Origin: UBA5336 sp038526245
GTDB lineage: Bacteria > Pseudomonadota > Alphaproteobacteria > Caulobacterales > Hyphomonadaceae
Length of the DNA stretch: 64,000 nucleotides
Direction of reading: 5' to 3'
Assembly (NCBI GenBank): GCA_038526245.1
Contig: JBCBGZ010000004.1
Location: 20,617 to 84,616 of the forward strand
In this document: positions 1 through 7,967 of the stretch, in pieces
Layout: the number at the start of each line of letters is the position of its first letter
Numbering within the stretch: position 1 is the first letter of the stretch
Notes under the pieces: model-generated
Database searches by the model: none
What the model was told of the DNA's origin: nothing
Seen by the model: only the letters and a program-made list of their open reading frames with translations
Translations under genes and position numbers: made by a program

Positions 1-795
1 TTCCCGGCCTAGCCGCGTCAATAGCATCTTCATTTGGGCGACGGACGTGTTCTGGGCCTCATCCACGACAACAAAAGCCTTTTTCAGCGTGCGCCCACGC
101 ATGAATGCCAGCGGCGCAACCTCAATCGAGGGCGTTTTGCCTGCCATGCGCTTTTCTATGTCGTCGCTGCGCATGAAATCGCGCAGTGAGTCCCAGATCG
201 GCTGCATGTAGGGATCGACCTTTTCTTCCAGAGTGCCCGGAAGGAAACCCAGCTTTTCGCCCGCTTCAACGGCAGGACGCGTGACGATCAGGCGTTCGAC
301 AGTGCCCTTGAGCAAAGCTGCGGCGCCTGCAGCGACAGCCAGATAGGTTTTTCCTGTGCCCGCAGGGCCAACGCCAAATACAAGTCCGTTTCCGGCATCC
401 GACAGTTGGCTGAGATAGCGCGCCTGGCCAGGGGTCTGGGCCGACACAGGCTTGCGCAGGCCGGACAGGGTTGAAAAGGATGTTTCTACGGTTTCAACCG
501 AGGCGATCGACCCATCCACTTCCAGATCGACAGGTTCAGCGCCGCCGCGCAACCGGCGCTCGAACTCAGCGAGCGCTGCCTCGGCAAGCGAAACGCCTTC
601 AGCCTTACCGAAGATCATGATCCCGCCGCCCTGGCTTTCCAGGCGAACGCCATGCTCTTCCAGCTTCGCTTCGAAGCGCTGGAGGTGTTTGTGGTGGGGG
701 CCGCACAGATCGCGCAAGCGCTCGGCTGAGGCCACTTCGTAGAATCGGCTGATGGGCGCGCCCGGAGAGGCGACCTTGCGGGGCGGCAGGCTCAA
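1..795 (-). CDS. phoH: PhoH family ATPase (3' end beyond window)
   Basis: PhoH-like P-loop ATPase, a cytoplasmic protein linked to RNA metabolism and often clustered with ybeY. The reverse strand reads GPAGTGKTYLA (Walker A) and FVVVDEAQN (Walker B), preceded by an N-terminal region containing RDLCGPHHKHLQRFEAKLEE typical of the family. The start is taken as TTG at 795, which overlaps the miaB stop (TTGA); a GGAGG lies seven bases upstream inside miaB, and no ATG serves this frame. The miaB-phoH order matches the common alphaproteobacterial miaB-phoH-ybeY cluster, so ybeY is expected beyond the left edge. About 265 codons are visible and the C-terminus is cut off. Confidence 0.92.
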   Translation of the reverse strand, partial: MSLPPRKVASPGAPISRFYEVASAERLRDLCGPHHKHLQRFEAKLEEHGVRLESQGGGIMIFGKAEGVSLAEAALAEFERRLRGGAEPVDLEVDGSIASVETVETSFSTLSGLRKPVSAQTPGQARYLSQLSDAGNGLVFGVGPAGTGKTYLAVAAGAAALLKGTVERLIVTRPAVEAGEKLGFLPGTLEEKVDPYMQPIWDSLRDFMRSDDIEKRMAGKTPSIEVAPLAFMRGRTLKKAFVVVDEAQNTSVAQMKMLLTRLGRE

Positions 796-2168
796 GCGGC
801 GGCCTCCGTAGACGGCTTCAATTCGCCGGTGAGTGAATTCAGGCTCGAGCCGATGATCTCAACATCCACAATTTGGCCATTGAGGCCTTCGGGTCCATCA
901 AAGTGAACGGCCTGCAAATAGGGCGAGCGCCCGTGGAGTTGACCCTCCAGCCGACCTTTGCCCGTGACGAGGATCGGCAGGGTTTGGCCGACCTTTGACG
1001 TATTGAAAGCGATCTGCTGGTCGCGGATGAGCGCTTGAAGCCTCTGGAGGCGCGCATCCTTCACGGCTTCATCGACCTGGCCGAACATATCTGCCGCGGG
1101 CGTTCCGGGTCGGGGGCTGTATTTGAAGGAATAGGCCGAAGCGTAGCCGACCGCGCGCACCAGCTCCATCGTATCTTCAAAGTCCCGGTCTCGCTCGCCA
1201 GGAAAACCCACAATGAAGTCGCTCGCCAGGGCGATATCGGGCCGTGCCGAGCGGACCTTTGCGATAATGTCCATATAGTGATGGGCCGTATGGCCGCGAT
1301 TCATCGCCTTCAGGATCGAGTCCGAACCAGACTGAACGGGCAGGTGCAGGTAAGGCATCATGGCGTCGGTGTCGCCATGGGCGGCGATCAGGTCGTCATC
1401 CATATCGCGCGGATGGCTGGTGGTGTAGCGAATGCGTTCAATACCGCCGATCTTCGCAATATGGCGCGACAGGGCGCCGAGGGTCCACTCATCGCCGCCT
1501 TCCACGGCAGGGGCCGCGCCGTGCCAGGCATTTACGTTTTGCCCAAGCAGGGAAATCTCGCGCACGCCCTGGGCCGCCAGAGAGCGCGCTTCAAGCGTGA
1601 TATCATCGACTGAGCGGGAGACCTCTGCGCCGCGTGTGTAAGGCACCACGCAGAAGGTGCAGAACTTGTCACACCCTTCCTGCACGCTGAGAAACGCGGT
1701 GGGACCGTCGGCTTCGCGCGCCTTGGGCAGGGCGTCGAACTTGTCGAGGGTTTCGAAATCTGTCTCCAGCCGGTCGCCCACGGCGCGGCTCGTGCGGGCG
1801 ATCATTTCCGGAAGCTTGTGATAGGCCTGCGGACCCAGAACGAGGTCCACTGCGGGCTGGCGGCGCATGATCTCTTCGCCCTCGGCCTGGGCTACACATC
1901 CGGCCACGGCGATGGTCATCTTCCCACCCGTGGCTTCCTTCATTTTCTTGATCTTGCCGAGCTCGGAGTAGACCTTCTCGGTGGCCTTCTCGCGGATATG
2001 GCAGGTGTTCAGCACGACCAGATCTGCGCCGTCCGGTGCATCTACCGGGGAATAGCCAAGCGGCGCCAAGACGTCCCGCATACGCTCGGAGTCGTACACG
2101 TTCATCTGGCAGCCATAGGTCTTGATAAAGAGCCGCTTCTTTTCCGGCGCGTCAGGGCAGTCTGTCAT
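792..2168 (-). CDS. miaB: tRNA-2-methylthio-N6-dimethylallyladenosine synthase
   Basis: Radical-SAM methylthiotransferase that converts i6A37 to ms2i6A37 in tRNAs reading UNN codons. The 458-residue protein has Cys20, Cys56 and Cys91 of the N-terminal MTTase domain, which hold the auxiliary Fe-S cluster. The radical-SAM CxxxCxxC follows at Cys166/170/173 (CDKFCTFC), and a C-terminal TRAM-like RNA-binding region begins near residue 390. Length and domain order are standard for MiaB rather than MtaB or RimO. It is upstream of phoH and translationally coupled to it by a TTGA overlap. Confidence 0.97.
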   Translation of the reverse strand: MTDCPDAPEKKRLFIKTYGCQMNVYDSERMRDVLAPLGYSPVDAPDGADLVVLNTCHIREKATEKVYSELGKIKKMKEATGGKMTIAVAGCVAQAEGEEIMRRQPAVDLVLGPQAYHKLPEMIARTSRAVGDRLETDFETLDKFDALPKAREADGPTAFLSVQEGCDKFCTFCVVPYTRGAEVSRSVDDITLEARSLAAQGVREISLLGQNVNAWHGAAPAVEGGDEWTLGALSRHIAKIGGIERIRYTTSHPRDMDDDLIAAHGDTDAMMPYLHLPVQSGSDSILKAMNRGHTAHHYMDIIAKVRSARPDIALASDFIVGFPGERDRDFEDTMELVRAVGYASAYSFKYSPRPGTPAADMFGQVDEAVKDARLQRLQALIRDQQIAFNTSKVGQTLPILVTGKGRLEGQLHGRSPYLQAVHFDGPEGLNGQIVDVEIIGSSLNSLTGELKPSTEAAA

Positions 2169-2312
2169 CGGCGGGTATATGGCTCAAAAGCCGCAAAATT
2201 GCCAGTGGCCAGGGGTCAAACATGCCGCGTGGCTCCAACCTCGCGCAAATCGGCAATCCCATGGCCTTGATTTTCCTCAGGGTTTCAAAAAATCGCTGAA
2301 AAACGATCAATC

Positions 2313-2331
2313 CTTATTGAAAAACAATAAG
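2313..2331. promoter_or_regulatory. 7-bp perfect hairpin with A5 loop
   Basis: CTTATTG, five A residues, then CAATAAG form a perfect stem-loop in an AT-rich intergenic stretch between miaB and the small plus-strand ORF at 2422. No T-run follows on either strand, so it is not a standard terminator. It could be an operator or a 5'-UTR hairpin; function is unknown. Confidence 0.35.
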
Positions 2332-2421
2332 TGCTCCCCAGATGTGTCCTGTCAGCGCAACACACCTCATCATCAACCCCGCTGATCTGGCAAAGCGCCG
2401 AACTGAAAAGGAACCAAAGTC

Positions 2422-2622
2422 ATGACCCCGCACGTCCGCGAAGCTGAGCAGGCATCGGTAGCGGTTAACCAGGCCCCCAAAATGGTGGTGCCCATCAACG
2501 CGATTGATCCCAACACGCACAGCTTCAAAGCGAAAGTCCCGGCGCCTGAAACGGCTGCCGATACTGGACCGAGCCTGTTGAGCAAACGGCGTCGGCGGTG
2601 GGCAAGACTCAGCAACCGCTAG
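2422..2622 (+). CDS. small hypothetical protein (66 aa)
   Basis: Unrecognised small basic protein with no membrane segment or signal peptide. The C-terminus carries an Arg cluster (KRRRRWARLSNR). It is supported by a purine-rich ribosome site (AAAAGGAACC) about eight bases upstream of the ATG and by a strong intrinsic terminator 22 bases after the stop. An antisense ORF (2314-2646, minus) covers the same DNA but has neither signal. It may be a real monocistronic small gene; no function can be proposed. Confidence 0.5.
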   Translation: MTPHVREAEQASVAVNQAPKMVVPINAIDPNTHSFKAKVPAPETAADTGPSLLSKRRRRWARLSNR

Positions 2623-2644
2623 GCTCCACCAGAAAGGAGTAAGC

Positions 2645-2673
2645 AAGGCCGTCCCATTCGGGGCGGCCTTTTT
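2645..2673 (+). terminator. intrinsic terminator
   Basis: An 11-bp stem (AAGGCCGTCCC paired with GGGGCGGCCTT, one G-T pair) has a 4-base loop and runs into TTTTT. It is oriented to end plus-strand transcription from the small ORF at 2422. Confidence 0.8.
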
Positions 2674-2809
2674 GGTAACCGCCGGAATCTCAAGCTATTT
2701 GGCGCGACAGTCCAGGATGAGCGCTGCCATAGACTCGCCATTATAATCCCCAACGCTGGCGGAATGATGCAATGAGATCAGCGCTGCCGTCAGTGCAAAG
2801 GGGACGATT

Positions 2810-4414
2810 ATGGAGATTTGCCATCAGCAAGATGCCGGCACCCGCCGCCAATGGGGATGGATCGCCAAACTCGTCCTCCTTCTGGGTATCGTCTTCATCA
2901 CCGTCGCGCCATCGTCGCTCGCGAACGATAAGTGCGGCGGGAACAATCAGCGCGAATGCAATTTCTGGGAACAGACGCCATCCTGTGACAGCGGCCTGAC
3001 CGCGCGGGAAGGCAAGTGCCACAATTGCGGTGCCAAAGGCGAGTATGCCTGCGCGGCTACGGTTCAGTTGCGCGGATGCGATGACGGCATGATTGAAGTC
3101 GGCGGCCGGTGTGAGGGGTGCGGAAACACGGGCGAGCGGGCGTGTCCATTCACCGTGCAAAGGCAAGGATGCAACGGCAACAGGATCGAAGTGCGTGGCC
3201 GCTGTCAGCCATGCGGCGGCGAGGGTCAGCGCGCGTGTCCGTTCACGGTGCAGCTACAAGGCTGCAGCGGTAGGCGCGTTGAAGTCGCTGGACGTTGCGA
3301 ATCCTGTGGTGCTGACGGCCAGCGTGCTTGCCCTGTGACCGAAACACTATCTGCCAACTTCTCGCTGCGCGGCTGTGATGACGGCCACATTGAAGTCGCG
3401 GGCCGCTGCGAACCCTGCGGCGATGAAGGTCAACGCGCCTGCCCTGCCACAGTGCAATGGCAAGGCTGCAATGGGCGACAAGTGGAAGCCAATGGGCGCT
3501 GCGAGCCATGCGGCGCGGCGGGTGAGCGCGCCTGTCCGGTCACCGAAACGCTGACGTCTGAATTCTCTCTGCGCGGCTGCGATGATGGCCACATCGAAGT
3601 TGCAGGACGATGCGAGACCTGCGGAGCCCTGGGCGAGCGGGCGTGCCCAATTACCGTTGGAAAGGCATGCGCGGACGGTCGACACGAAGCCGATTTGCGG
3701 ACAGGCCGCTGTGTGTGGTCTCCGCGGTTCGCCGAAAACCCCTTCGAATTCTACAATGGCAGCGACACCGAAGTGTTTGTCACGGCGCATTTCAAAGACC
3801 CGAACCGAGCAGTGGAGTATGCCGGGCCCTACAACACGTTGCGCGGGGAAACCGTGCCCGCGGGAGAAACTGTCGCGATCAATATCGCAGGCACAATCTG
3901 TCAGACAAACGTATCGTCGACCACGCCGGGCATCCACCTGGCCCAGCGCGACTATTGTGAATTTGAACGTTTCAACCTTTACGTCTGGAACAACAAGGCC
4001 GCCTATGACGAAGCCTTCCTGAAGCAATCTGCCGTAGATGCCGTGAAGAATATCGTCGGCGATATTGTCGACAATCAAACCGGCGCAGCTGGGGAATCAG
4101 GCGGTCCGGGCGCGCTTGCCCAGACCTTTCTGAACATCACCATGGACGCGCTATTTGGGACAACCGATGGCCGGTTGGGCGTTGCCCAGTATCTAAAACA
4201 TGTTGTTGTCGATGTGCCCCAGGAAGACCGCTGGATTGCCTATTGGGGAGAATGGAAACCCACGGAGAACGGCCTGCTGGATGGTGACATCGAGCCATCC
4301 GAATTGACGCCGCCATGTGACCGGCCTCAGCCGGCCCAGATACACAGAATAATCGGCGGTGAGGACGGATTCGTTGAGTGGACGTGTGACGAGACTAACA
4401 CTGTGCTGCCATAA
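2810..4414 (+). CDS. secreted cysteine-rich tandem-repeat protein
   Basis: Unrecognised exported protein of 534 residues. A hydrophobic signal segment (about residues 18-38) follows a long N-region. Residues about 42-305 consist of eight tandem units of 31 or 37 residues on the pattern CGxxGxRACPxTVxxxGCxxGxxEVxGRC, four Cys per unit, which suggests disulfide-stabilised modules. Units 5 and 7 are the longer form and nearly identical (FSLRGCDDGHIEVAGRCE), indicating recent duplication of a two-unit block. The last 230 residues are a non-repeat domain with few cysteines. The start ATG has AGGGGA five bases upstream. It is convergent with the lipoprotein at 4415 with no gap. Cell-surface or extracellular location is inferred. 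Confidence 0.8.
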   Translation: MEICHQQDAGTRRQWGWIAKLVLLLGIVFITVAPSSLANDKCGGNNQRECNFWEQTPSCDSGLTAREGKCHNCGAKGEYACAATVQLRGCDDGMIEVGGRCEGCGNTGERACPFTVQRQGCNGNRIEVRGRCQPCGGEGQRACPFTVQLQGCSGRRVEVAGRCESCGADGQRACPVTETLSANFSLRGCDDGHIEVAGRCEPCGDEGQRACPATVQWQGCNGRQVEANGRCEPCGAAGERACPVTETLTSEFSLRGCDDGHIEVAGRCETCGALGERACPITVGKACADGRHEADLRTGRCVWSPRFAENPFEFYNGSDTEVFVTAHFKDPNRAVEYAGPYNTLRGETVPAGETVAINIAGTICQTNVSSTTPGIHLAQRDYCEFERFNLYVWNNKAAYDEAFLKQSAVDAVKNIVGDIVDNQTGAAGESGGPGALAQTFLNITMDALFGTTDGRLGVAQYLKHVVVDVPQEDRWIAYWGEWKPTENGLLDGDIEPSELTPPCDRPQPAQIHRIIGGEDGFVEWTCDETNTVLP

Positions 4415-4855
4415 TCAATCCCGGCTATCCGGCGGACACGGGCCTGAAAGCCGTGCAACGATGTCACTGGCAGCGGTGCGCGTGTAGTTGCCGCTGATCA
4501 GGATGCGACCGTCCAGGATCGGCGTGATCACTACGGGTTCGGCGATGACTTCATTGTCCAGTAGCAGAGGGAGGGGCTGGCCCAGAGATTCCCGGGTCAT
4601 TTGGGCGACTGCGCCTGAATACTGTTCTGTCAGTCGGATGGAGATGCCGTATTCGTCCGTGATTGAGGTGTGCTGGAGCCGGGCGACGATCTGATCCCTT
4701 GGCACCACAAGGTCTCCAACTCCGAACTGGGCGGGCTGCACCGTGGCGGGCCGGCAGATCTCGGTAAGGCTTTCACCGGCGCTCGGCCGATCGACGCAGC
4801 CTGCCAAAGTGAGGCAGACCAACAAGATCCCTGATGCCGTCGATCTGAATGTCAT
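4415..4855 (-). CDS. lipoprotein resembling the SecD periplasmic (P1 head) domain
   Basis: Predicted 146-residue lipoprotein with a hydrophobic N-terminus ending in a lipobox (TLAGC, Cys20). The rest reads like the head subdomain of the SecD P1 periplasmic domain: an L..QY...VA.MTRESLGQPL segment, then LLLDNEVIAEPVV, then ILISGNYTRTAASDIVARL, which matches SecD's IVLDGKVxSAPVI and GQISGNFTxxEAxDLA in order and spacing. No transmembrane export channel is present, so this is a stand-alone SecD-like domain tethered to a membrane. A periplasmic folding or export accessory role is only a guess. The gene lies downstream of rplS on the same strand, beyond that gene's terminator. Confidence 0.75.
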   Translation of the reverse strand: MTFRSTASGILLVCLTLAGCVDRPSAGESLTEICRPATVQPAQFGVGDLVVPRDQIVARLQHTSITDEYGISIRLTEQYSGAVAQMTRESLGQPLPLLLDNEVIAEPVVITPILDGRILISGNYTRTAASDIVARLSGPCPPDSRD

Positions 4856-4955
4856 GTCGCCCCAATCCGGAGTGTTCCTGAAACCACCGGCAACCCATCA
4901 CCGGGTGCCCAATCCGCCCAAGACGACAGATCGTCGGTCTCGACCTGAATACAAG

Positions 4956-4985
4956 AAAAACCCCGCCACATTCGCTGCGGCGGGG
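4956..4985 (-). terminator. intrinsic terminator after rplS
   Basis: Read on the minus strand, CCCCGCC pairs with GGCGGGG across an 11-base loop and is followed by TTTTTC. It sits about 35 bases downstream of the rplS stop. Confidence 0.8.
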
Positions 4986-5020
4986 ATGAATTCTCTGTAA
5001 TAATAAAAGGCGGTGAGGGT

Positions 5021-5587
5021 CTAGGCCTCGTCGCCCTCGGGCGCGGCCTCTGCTGCGGCGGCTTCAGCCTCGGCAGCTTTTGCAGCAGCGGCTTCCTCTT
5101 CAGCCTTTGCCTTGGCGGCGGCTTCGCGCTCTTTGGCGGCCGCTTCTTTGCGGGCTGCTTTTTCAGCGGCGCGCTGGCGCTTGCGATCGGTCTTGGAGAC
5201 GGCAATCTCGACTTGCTCGATCCCGTGGCCCGTGGTGCGCTCGGCAATCCGGGCAGACTTACCGCGGCGATCGCGCAGGTAGTAAAGCTTGGCGCGGCGC
5301 ACGCGGCCTTTTCGCTTCACTTCGATGCTGTCGACGTTGGGTGAGTAGATCGGGAAGACGCGCTCTACGCCTTCGCCGAAAGAGATCTTGCGGACTGTGA
5401 AAGTCTCGTTCAGGCCACCGCCCTTGCGGGCAATGCACACGCCTTCAAAGCGCTGAATACGCTCGCGCTCGCCTTCTTTGATGCGCACATTCACAGACAG
5501 CGTGTCGCCGGGTGAAAACTCCGGCAGCGTCTTGTCGGCGTGGAGGCGGGCGGCCTCTTCGGCTTCTAGGGTCTCAATCACGTTCAT
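5021..5587 (-). CDS. rplS: 50S ribosomal protein L19
   Basis: Large-subunit ribosomal protein at the 30S-50S interface. The L19 core (GDTLSVNVRIKEGERERIQ, GVERVFPIYSP, RVRRAKLYYLRDRRGKSARI) occupies the first 120 residues. It is followed by a tail of about 65 residues rich in Ala, Lys and Glu and predicted helical, a lineage feature of many alphaproteobacterial L19 proteins. ATG at 5587 (MNVIETL) is preferred to the upstream in-frame start at 5632, which would add 15 residues overlapping trmD. It overlaps the trmD stop by 14 bases, so translational coupling is likely. Confidence 0.96.
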   Translation of the reverse strand: MNVIETLEAEEAARLHADKTLPEFSPGDTLSVNVRIKEGERERIQRFEGVCIARKGGGLNETFTVRKISFGEGVERVFPIYSPNVDSIEVKRKGRVRRAKLYYLRDRRGKSARIAERTTGHGIEQVEIAVSKTDRKRQRAAEKAARKEAAAKEREAAAKAKAEEEAAAAKAAEAEAAAAEAAPEGDEA

Positions 5588-6299
5588 CGCCAGTCTCCGG
5601 ACGCTTGGGCTCTGTACTTTGGTTGCGCTCAAGGAGGTCGGGCCGCCTCTCGCGCGTGATCTTCATGGCTTCGGCGCGCCGCCAGGTCTCCACTTTGCCG
5701 TGGTCGCCTGATGTCAGCACCTCGGGAACTACCCGCCCCTCCCACACCCTCGGCCGGGTGTAATGGGGATATTCGAGCAGCCCCGTCTCAAAACTCTCAT
5801 CTTCCAGCGAGGCCTCATTGCCTGCAACACCGGGAAGGAGCCTCACACACGCCTCGATCAGCGCCTGGGCCGCCACCTCGCCGCCGGCGAGCACAAAGTC
5901 GCCCAGCGAGATTTCCTCCATGTCACAGGCCTCAATCGCCCGCTGGTCCAAACCTTCAAAGCGGCCGCAAAACAAAATCACCCCCGGTCCGCCAGCGATC
6001 TCTCGCACGCGGGCCTGGGTGAGCGGCTTGCCCCTCGGGCTCAGATAAATCAGTGGCCGTTCCCCGCGGGGCGTACCACTTACCGCTGCCGCCGCCACAT
6101 CGGGTCTCAGCACCATACCGGCGCCTCCCCCGAAAGGGGTGTCGTCAACGGATCGGTGCTTATGATGTGAAAAAGTCCGGATGTCCAGTGTCTCTAGTGA
6201 CCAAATTCCAGCCGCCCGCGCTCGCTCCAATATGGAGACACCCAAAACACCGGGAAACGCCTCTGGAAAGAGGGTGAGGACGGAGGCCTGAAAGGTCAT
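5574..6299 (-). CDS. trmD: tRNA (guanine-N1)-methyltransferase
   Basis: SPOUT-class methyltransferase making m1G37 in tRNAs with G36, including tRNA-Pro. It contains the knot motifs LIYLSPRGKPL and FCGRFEGLDQRAIE, and GDFVLAGGEVAA in the SAM-binding trefoil. About 241 residues from ATG 6299 (MTFQASVLTLFPE); an in-frame ATG six codons upstream is possible. It directly precedes rplS in the conserved trmD-rplS order, but rpsP-rimM are not upstream in this window. Confidence 0.96.
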   Translation of the reverse strand: MTFQASVLTLFPEAFPGVLGVSILERARAAGIWSLETLDIRTFSHHKHRSVDDTPFGGGAGMVLRPDVAAAAVSGTPRGERPLIYLSPRGKPLTQARVREIAGGPGVILFCGRFEGLDQRAIEACDMEEISLGDFVLAGGEVAAQALIEACVRLLPGVAGNEASLEDESFETGLLEYPHYTRPRVWEGRVVPEVLTSGDHGKVETWRRAEAMKITRERRPDLLERNQSTEPKRPETGDERD

Positions 6300-6380
6300 C
6301 GCGGGCTTAAAGCGCAAATTTGAGCATTCGGCAAAAGATCGTGTTGAGCCCCATCGGTTAGTCTTTCAGCTGAAACAGCC

Positions 6381-6399
6381 TCACTCCAAGCGGGAGTGA
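6381..6399. promoter_or_regulatory. 7-bp inverted repeat upstream of trmD
   Basis: TCACTCC, five bases, GGAGTGA lies in the 148-base gap between divergent trmD and the small membrane protein at 6448. No T-run is seen. It is a candidate operator or leader hairpin only. Confidence 0.3.
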
Positions 6400-6447
6400 A
6401 GGTTGAAGGGGCGCAACGAGGCGCCAGACAGAGCGAGTGGGTGTGAA

Positions 6448-6729
6448 ATGAGCGTAACGCGCGACTTCCTGAAGGGCTTTGCCCTCGGTCTTGCGAAAAT
6501 CGCCGTTGACCGGATGGTGTTCACCGGCGCGCGCGTGCTCGGCGTGGTGGGGTTTGTGTCCCTGATCTGGTGGAAACCCCACATCTTCGGCCACCCCTAC
6601 GCCCCCTTCATCGGCATCGCGATCATCGTCACCGTGGGTATCGCCTGGCGCGCGAGACATCTGCTGCCGAAGCATGAAGAGAAATCCGGCGGCGGGTGGG
6701 GCGATTTAGGTGCCTCCGAAGAGCGCTAA
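6448..6729 (+). CDS. small membrane protein (93 aa)
   Basis: Unrecognised inner-membrane protein. Two hydrophobic segments (about residues 24-42, ARVLGVVGFVSLIWW, and 52-68, FIGIAIIVTVGIAW) are separated by a short His/Pro-containing loop, and the C-terminal tail is charged. ATG at 6448 is chosen because the upstream extension to a TTG at 6403 is not protein-like. It converges with the glycosyltransferase and shares three bases at their stops. Confidence 0.65.
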   Translation: MSVTRDFLKGFALGLAKIAVDRMVFTGARVLGVVGFVSLIWWKPHIFGHPYAPFIGIAIIVTVGIAWRARHLLPKHEEKSGGGWGDLGASEER

Positions 6730-7850
6730 AACGTCCCCTTCGCCTCAGCGATCCTGATGAGGTGGTCTTCCAGACGTTTGGATTGCTTCACCAGGTTAAA
6801 GCTTTCGAGCGCGAAGGCGCGCCCGGCTTTTCCCATGGCCAGGGTGGCGTCAGGGTTGGCGATCATTCGGCCAAGCCGATCTGCCAAAGCGTCGCTGTCG
6901 CGTTCTTCCACCAGGTAACCCGTCTCGCCATCCTTCACGCATTCCGGAATGCCGGCGTGATAGGTCGCGGCCAGGGCGCACTCGCAGAGCATGGCTTCGA
7001 CGCAGACCAGGGGCAGGCCCTCGGCATCGCCCGACGCGGCGCGTTGGGACGGCACGCAGGCAATCATCGCTTCCGCAAAATGCTTCGGCATGTCGTCCGC
7101 GGGGATCCAGCCTGGCAACTCGGCGCTGACGCCCGCGGCCTCGAGCTGCGCGACCAGGCCTTCTTTTAACTCTCCATCGCCGAGCAGGCGCACACGCCAG
7201 CCTTCGAGCCGGGGCCCGAGCTTTGCCAGTGCGGCGATGAGCGTTTCGATGCCTTTTTTCTCAGTCCAGCGACCCGCAAAGAGAATGATCTTGTCTTTTT
7301 CGCCCGGCTGGAACCGGTTTGGGTCCGCCGTGTTGTGGTGGACGATCATTTTCTCGTCGGGCGCGCCCTTCGCCAGAAGTTCCCAGCGGATAAAGTCGCT
7401 ACAGGGCAGGATCAGATCCGCCTCGCGCCAGAGCGCGGCACGGCGCCGATTATAGACGCGGATGAAGCTGTCCTTGGTGTTGGTGGTCTTGGTGGCGTCG
7501 CCGCCATAATACGTCACCGCCAGCGGGAGGCCGAATTTACGCGCGATGGGCAGGGCATAGGCCCCCGATTTGCCGAAACTGGCATGGATCGCGACCGGGT
7601 CGATCTCCCTGATCTTCGCTTCCAGTGCGGGCGAAATGGTGCCCAGCTGTTTGAAGGCTGCTTCACCTCCCGGGCCATGGAGCGGGCCCATTTGCACCGC
7701 TGCAGTGCCTTCGGGCACAGGGCCCTTCAGCTCATGTCCGGAATAGACGGGCCGCAGGCGCTCGAAAGCGCTGTATCCGCGCGGGATGAAACTCTCTGAC
7801 GGCGTGAAGAGTTTGTCGCTGTAGGCAAGGATATTTCGGGGCTCTGACAT
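6726..7850 (-). CDS. GT4-type glycosyltransferase
   Basis: GT-B fold glycosyltransferase of the GT4 (group 1) superfamily, transferring a sugar from a nucleotide-sugar donor to a glycan or lipid acceptor. The C-terminal half has IILFAGRWTEKKGIETLI and the retaining E-x7-E motif (EGLPLVCVE), followed by GETGYLVEERD. The N-terminal half carries the acceptor-domain phrase HASFGKSGAYALPIA. ATG at 7850 gives 374 residues. The gene is isolated from any polysaccharide cluster, so donor and acceptor cannot be named. Confidence 0.87.
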   Translation of the reverse strand: MSEPRNILAYSDKLFTPSESFIPRGYSAFERLRPVYSGHELKGPVPEGTAAVQMGPLHGPGGEAAFKQLGTISPALEAKIREIDPVAIHASFGKSGAYALPIARKFGLPLAVTYYGGDATKTTNTKDSFIRVYNRRRAALWREADLILPCSDFIRWELLAKGAPDEKMIVHHNTADPNRFQPGEKDKIILFAGRWTEKKGIETLIAALAKLGPRLEGWRVRLLGDGELKEGLVAQLEAAGVSAELPGWIPADDMPKHFAEAMIACVPSQRAASGDAEGLPLVCVEAMLCECALAATYHAGIPECVKDGETGYLVEERDSDALADRLGRMIANPDATLAMGKAGRAFALESFNLVKQSKRLEDHLIRIAEAKGTF

Positions 7851-7967
7851 GGCGCGTGGCGTAGTCTCCCCAGCGCAGGCGCGCAAGGGGCGCGGCACAT
7901 TCACCTTGGCGTGGCCCCGCCCATGCTCTAAGCGTGCAGGTAATCCAAGACAAAGAGACCAAGACGC

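Noticed and set aside
2810..3720. Cys-rich tandem DNA repeats as a possible CRISPR array
   Set aside because: The units are coding, unequal in length and diverged, with no constant repeat-spacer pattern.
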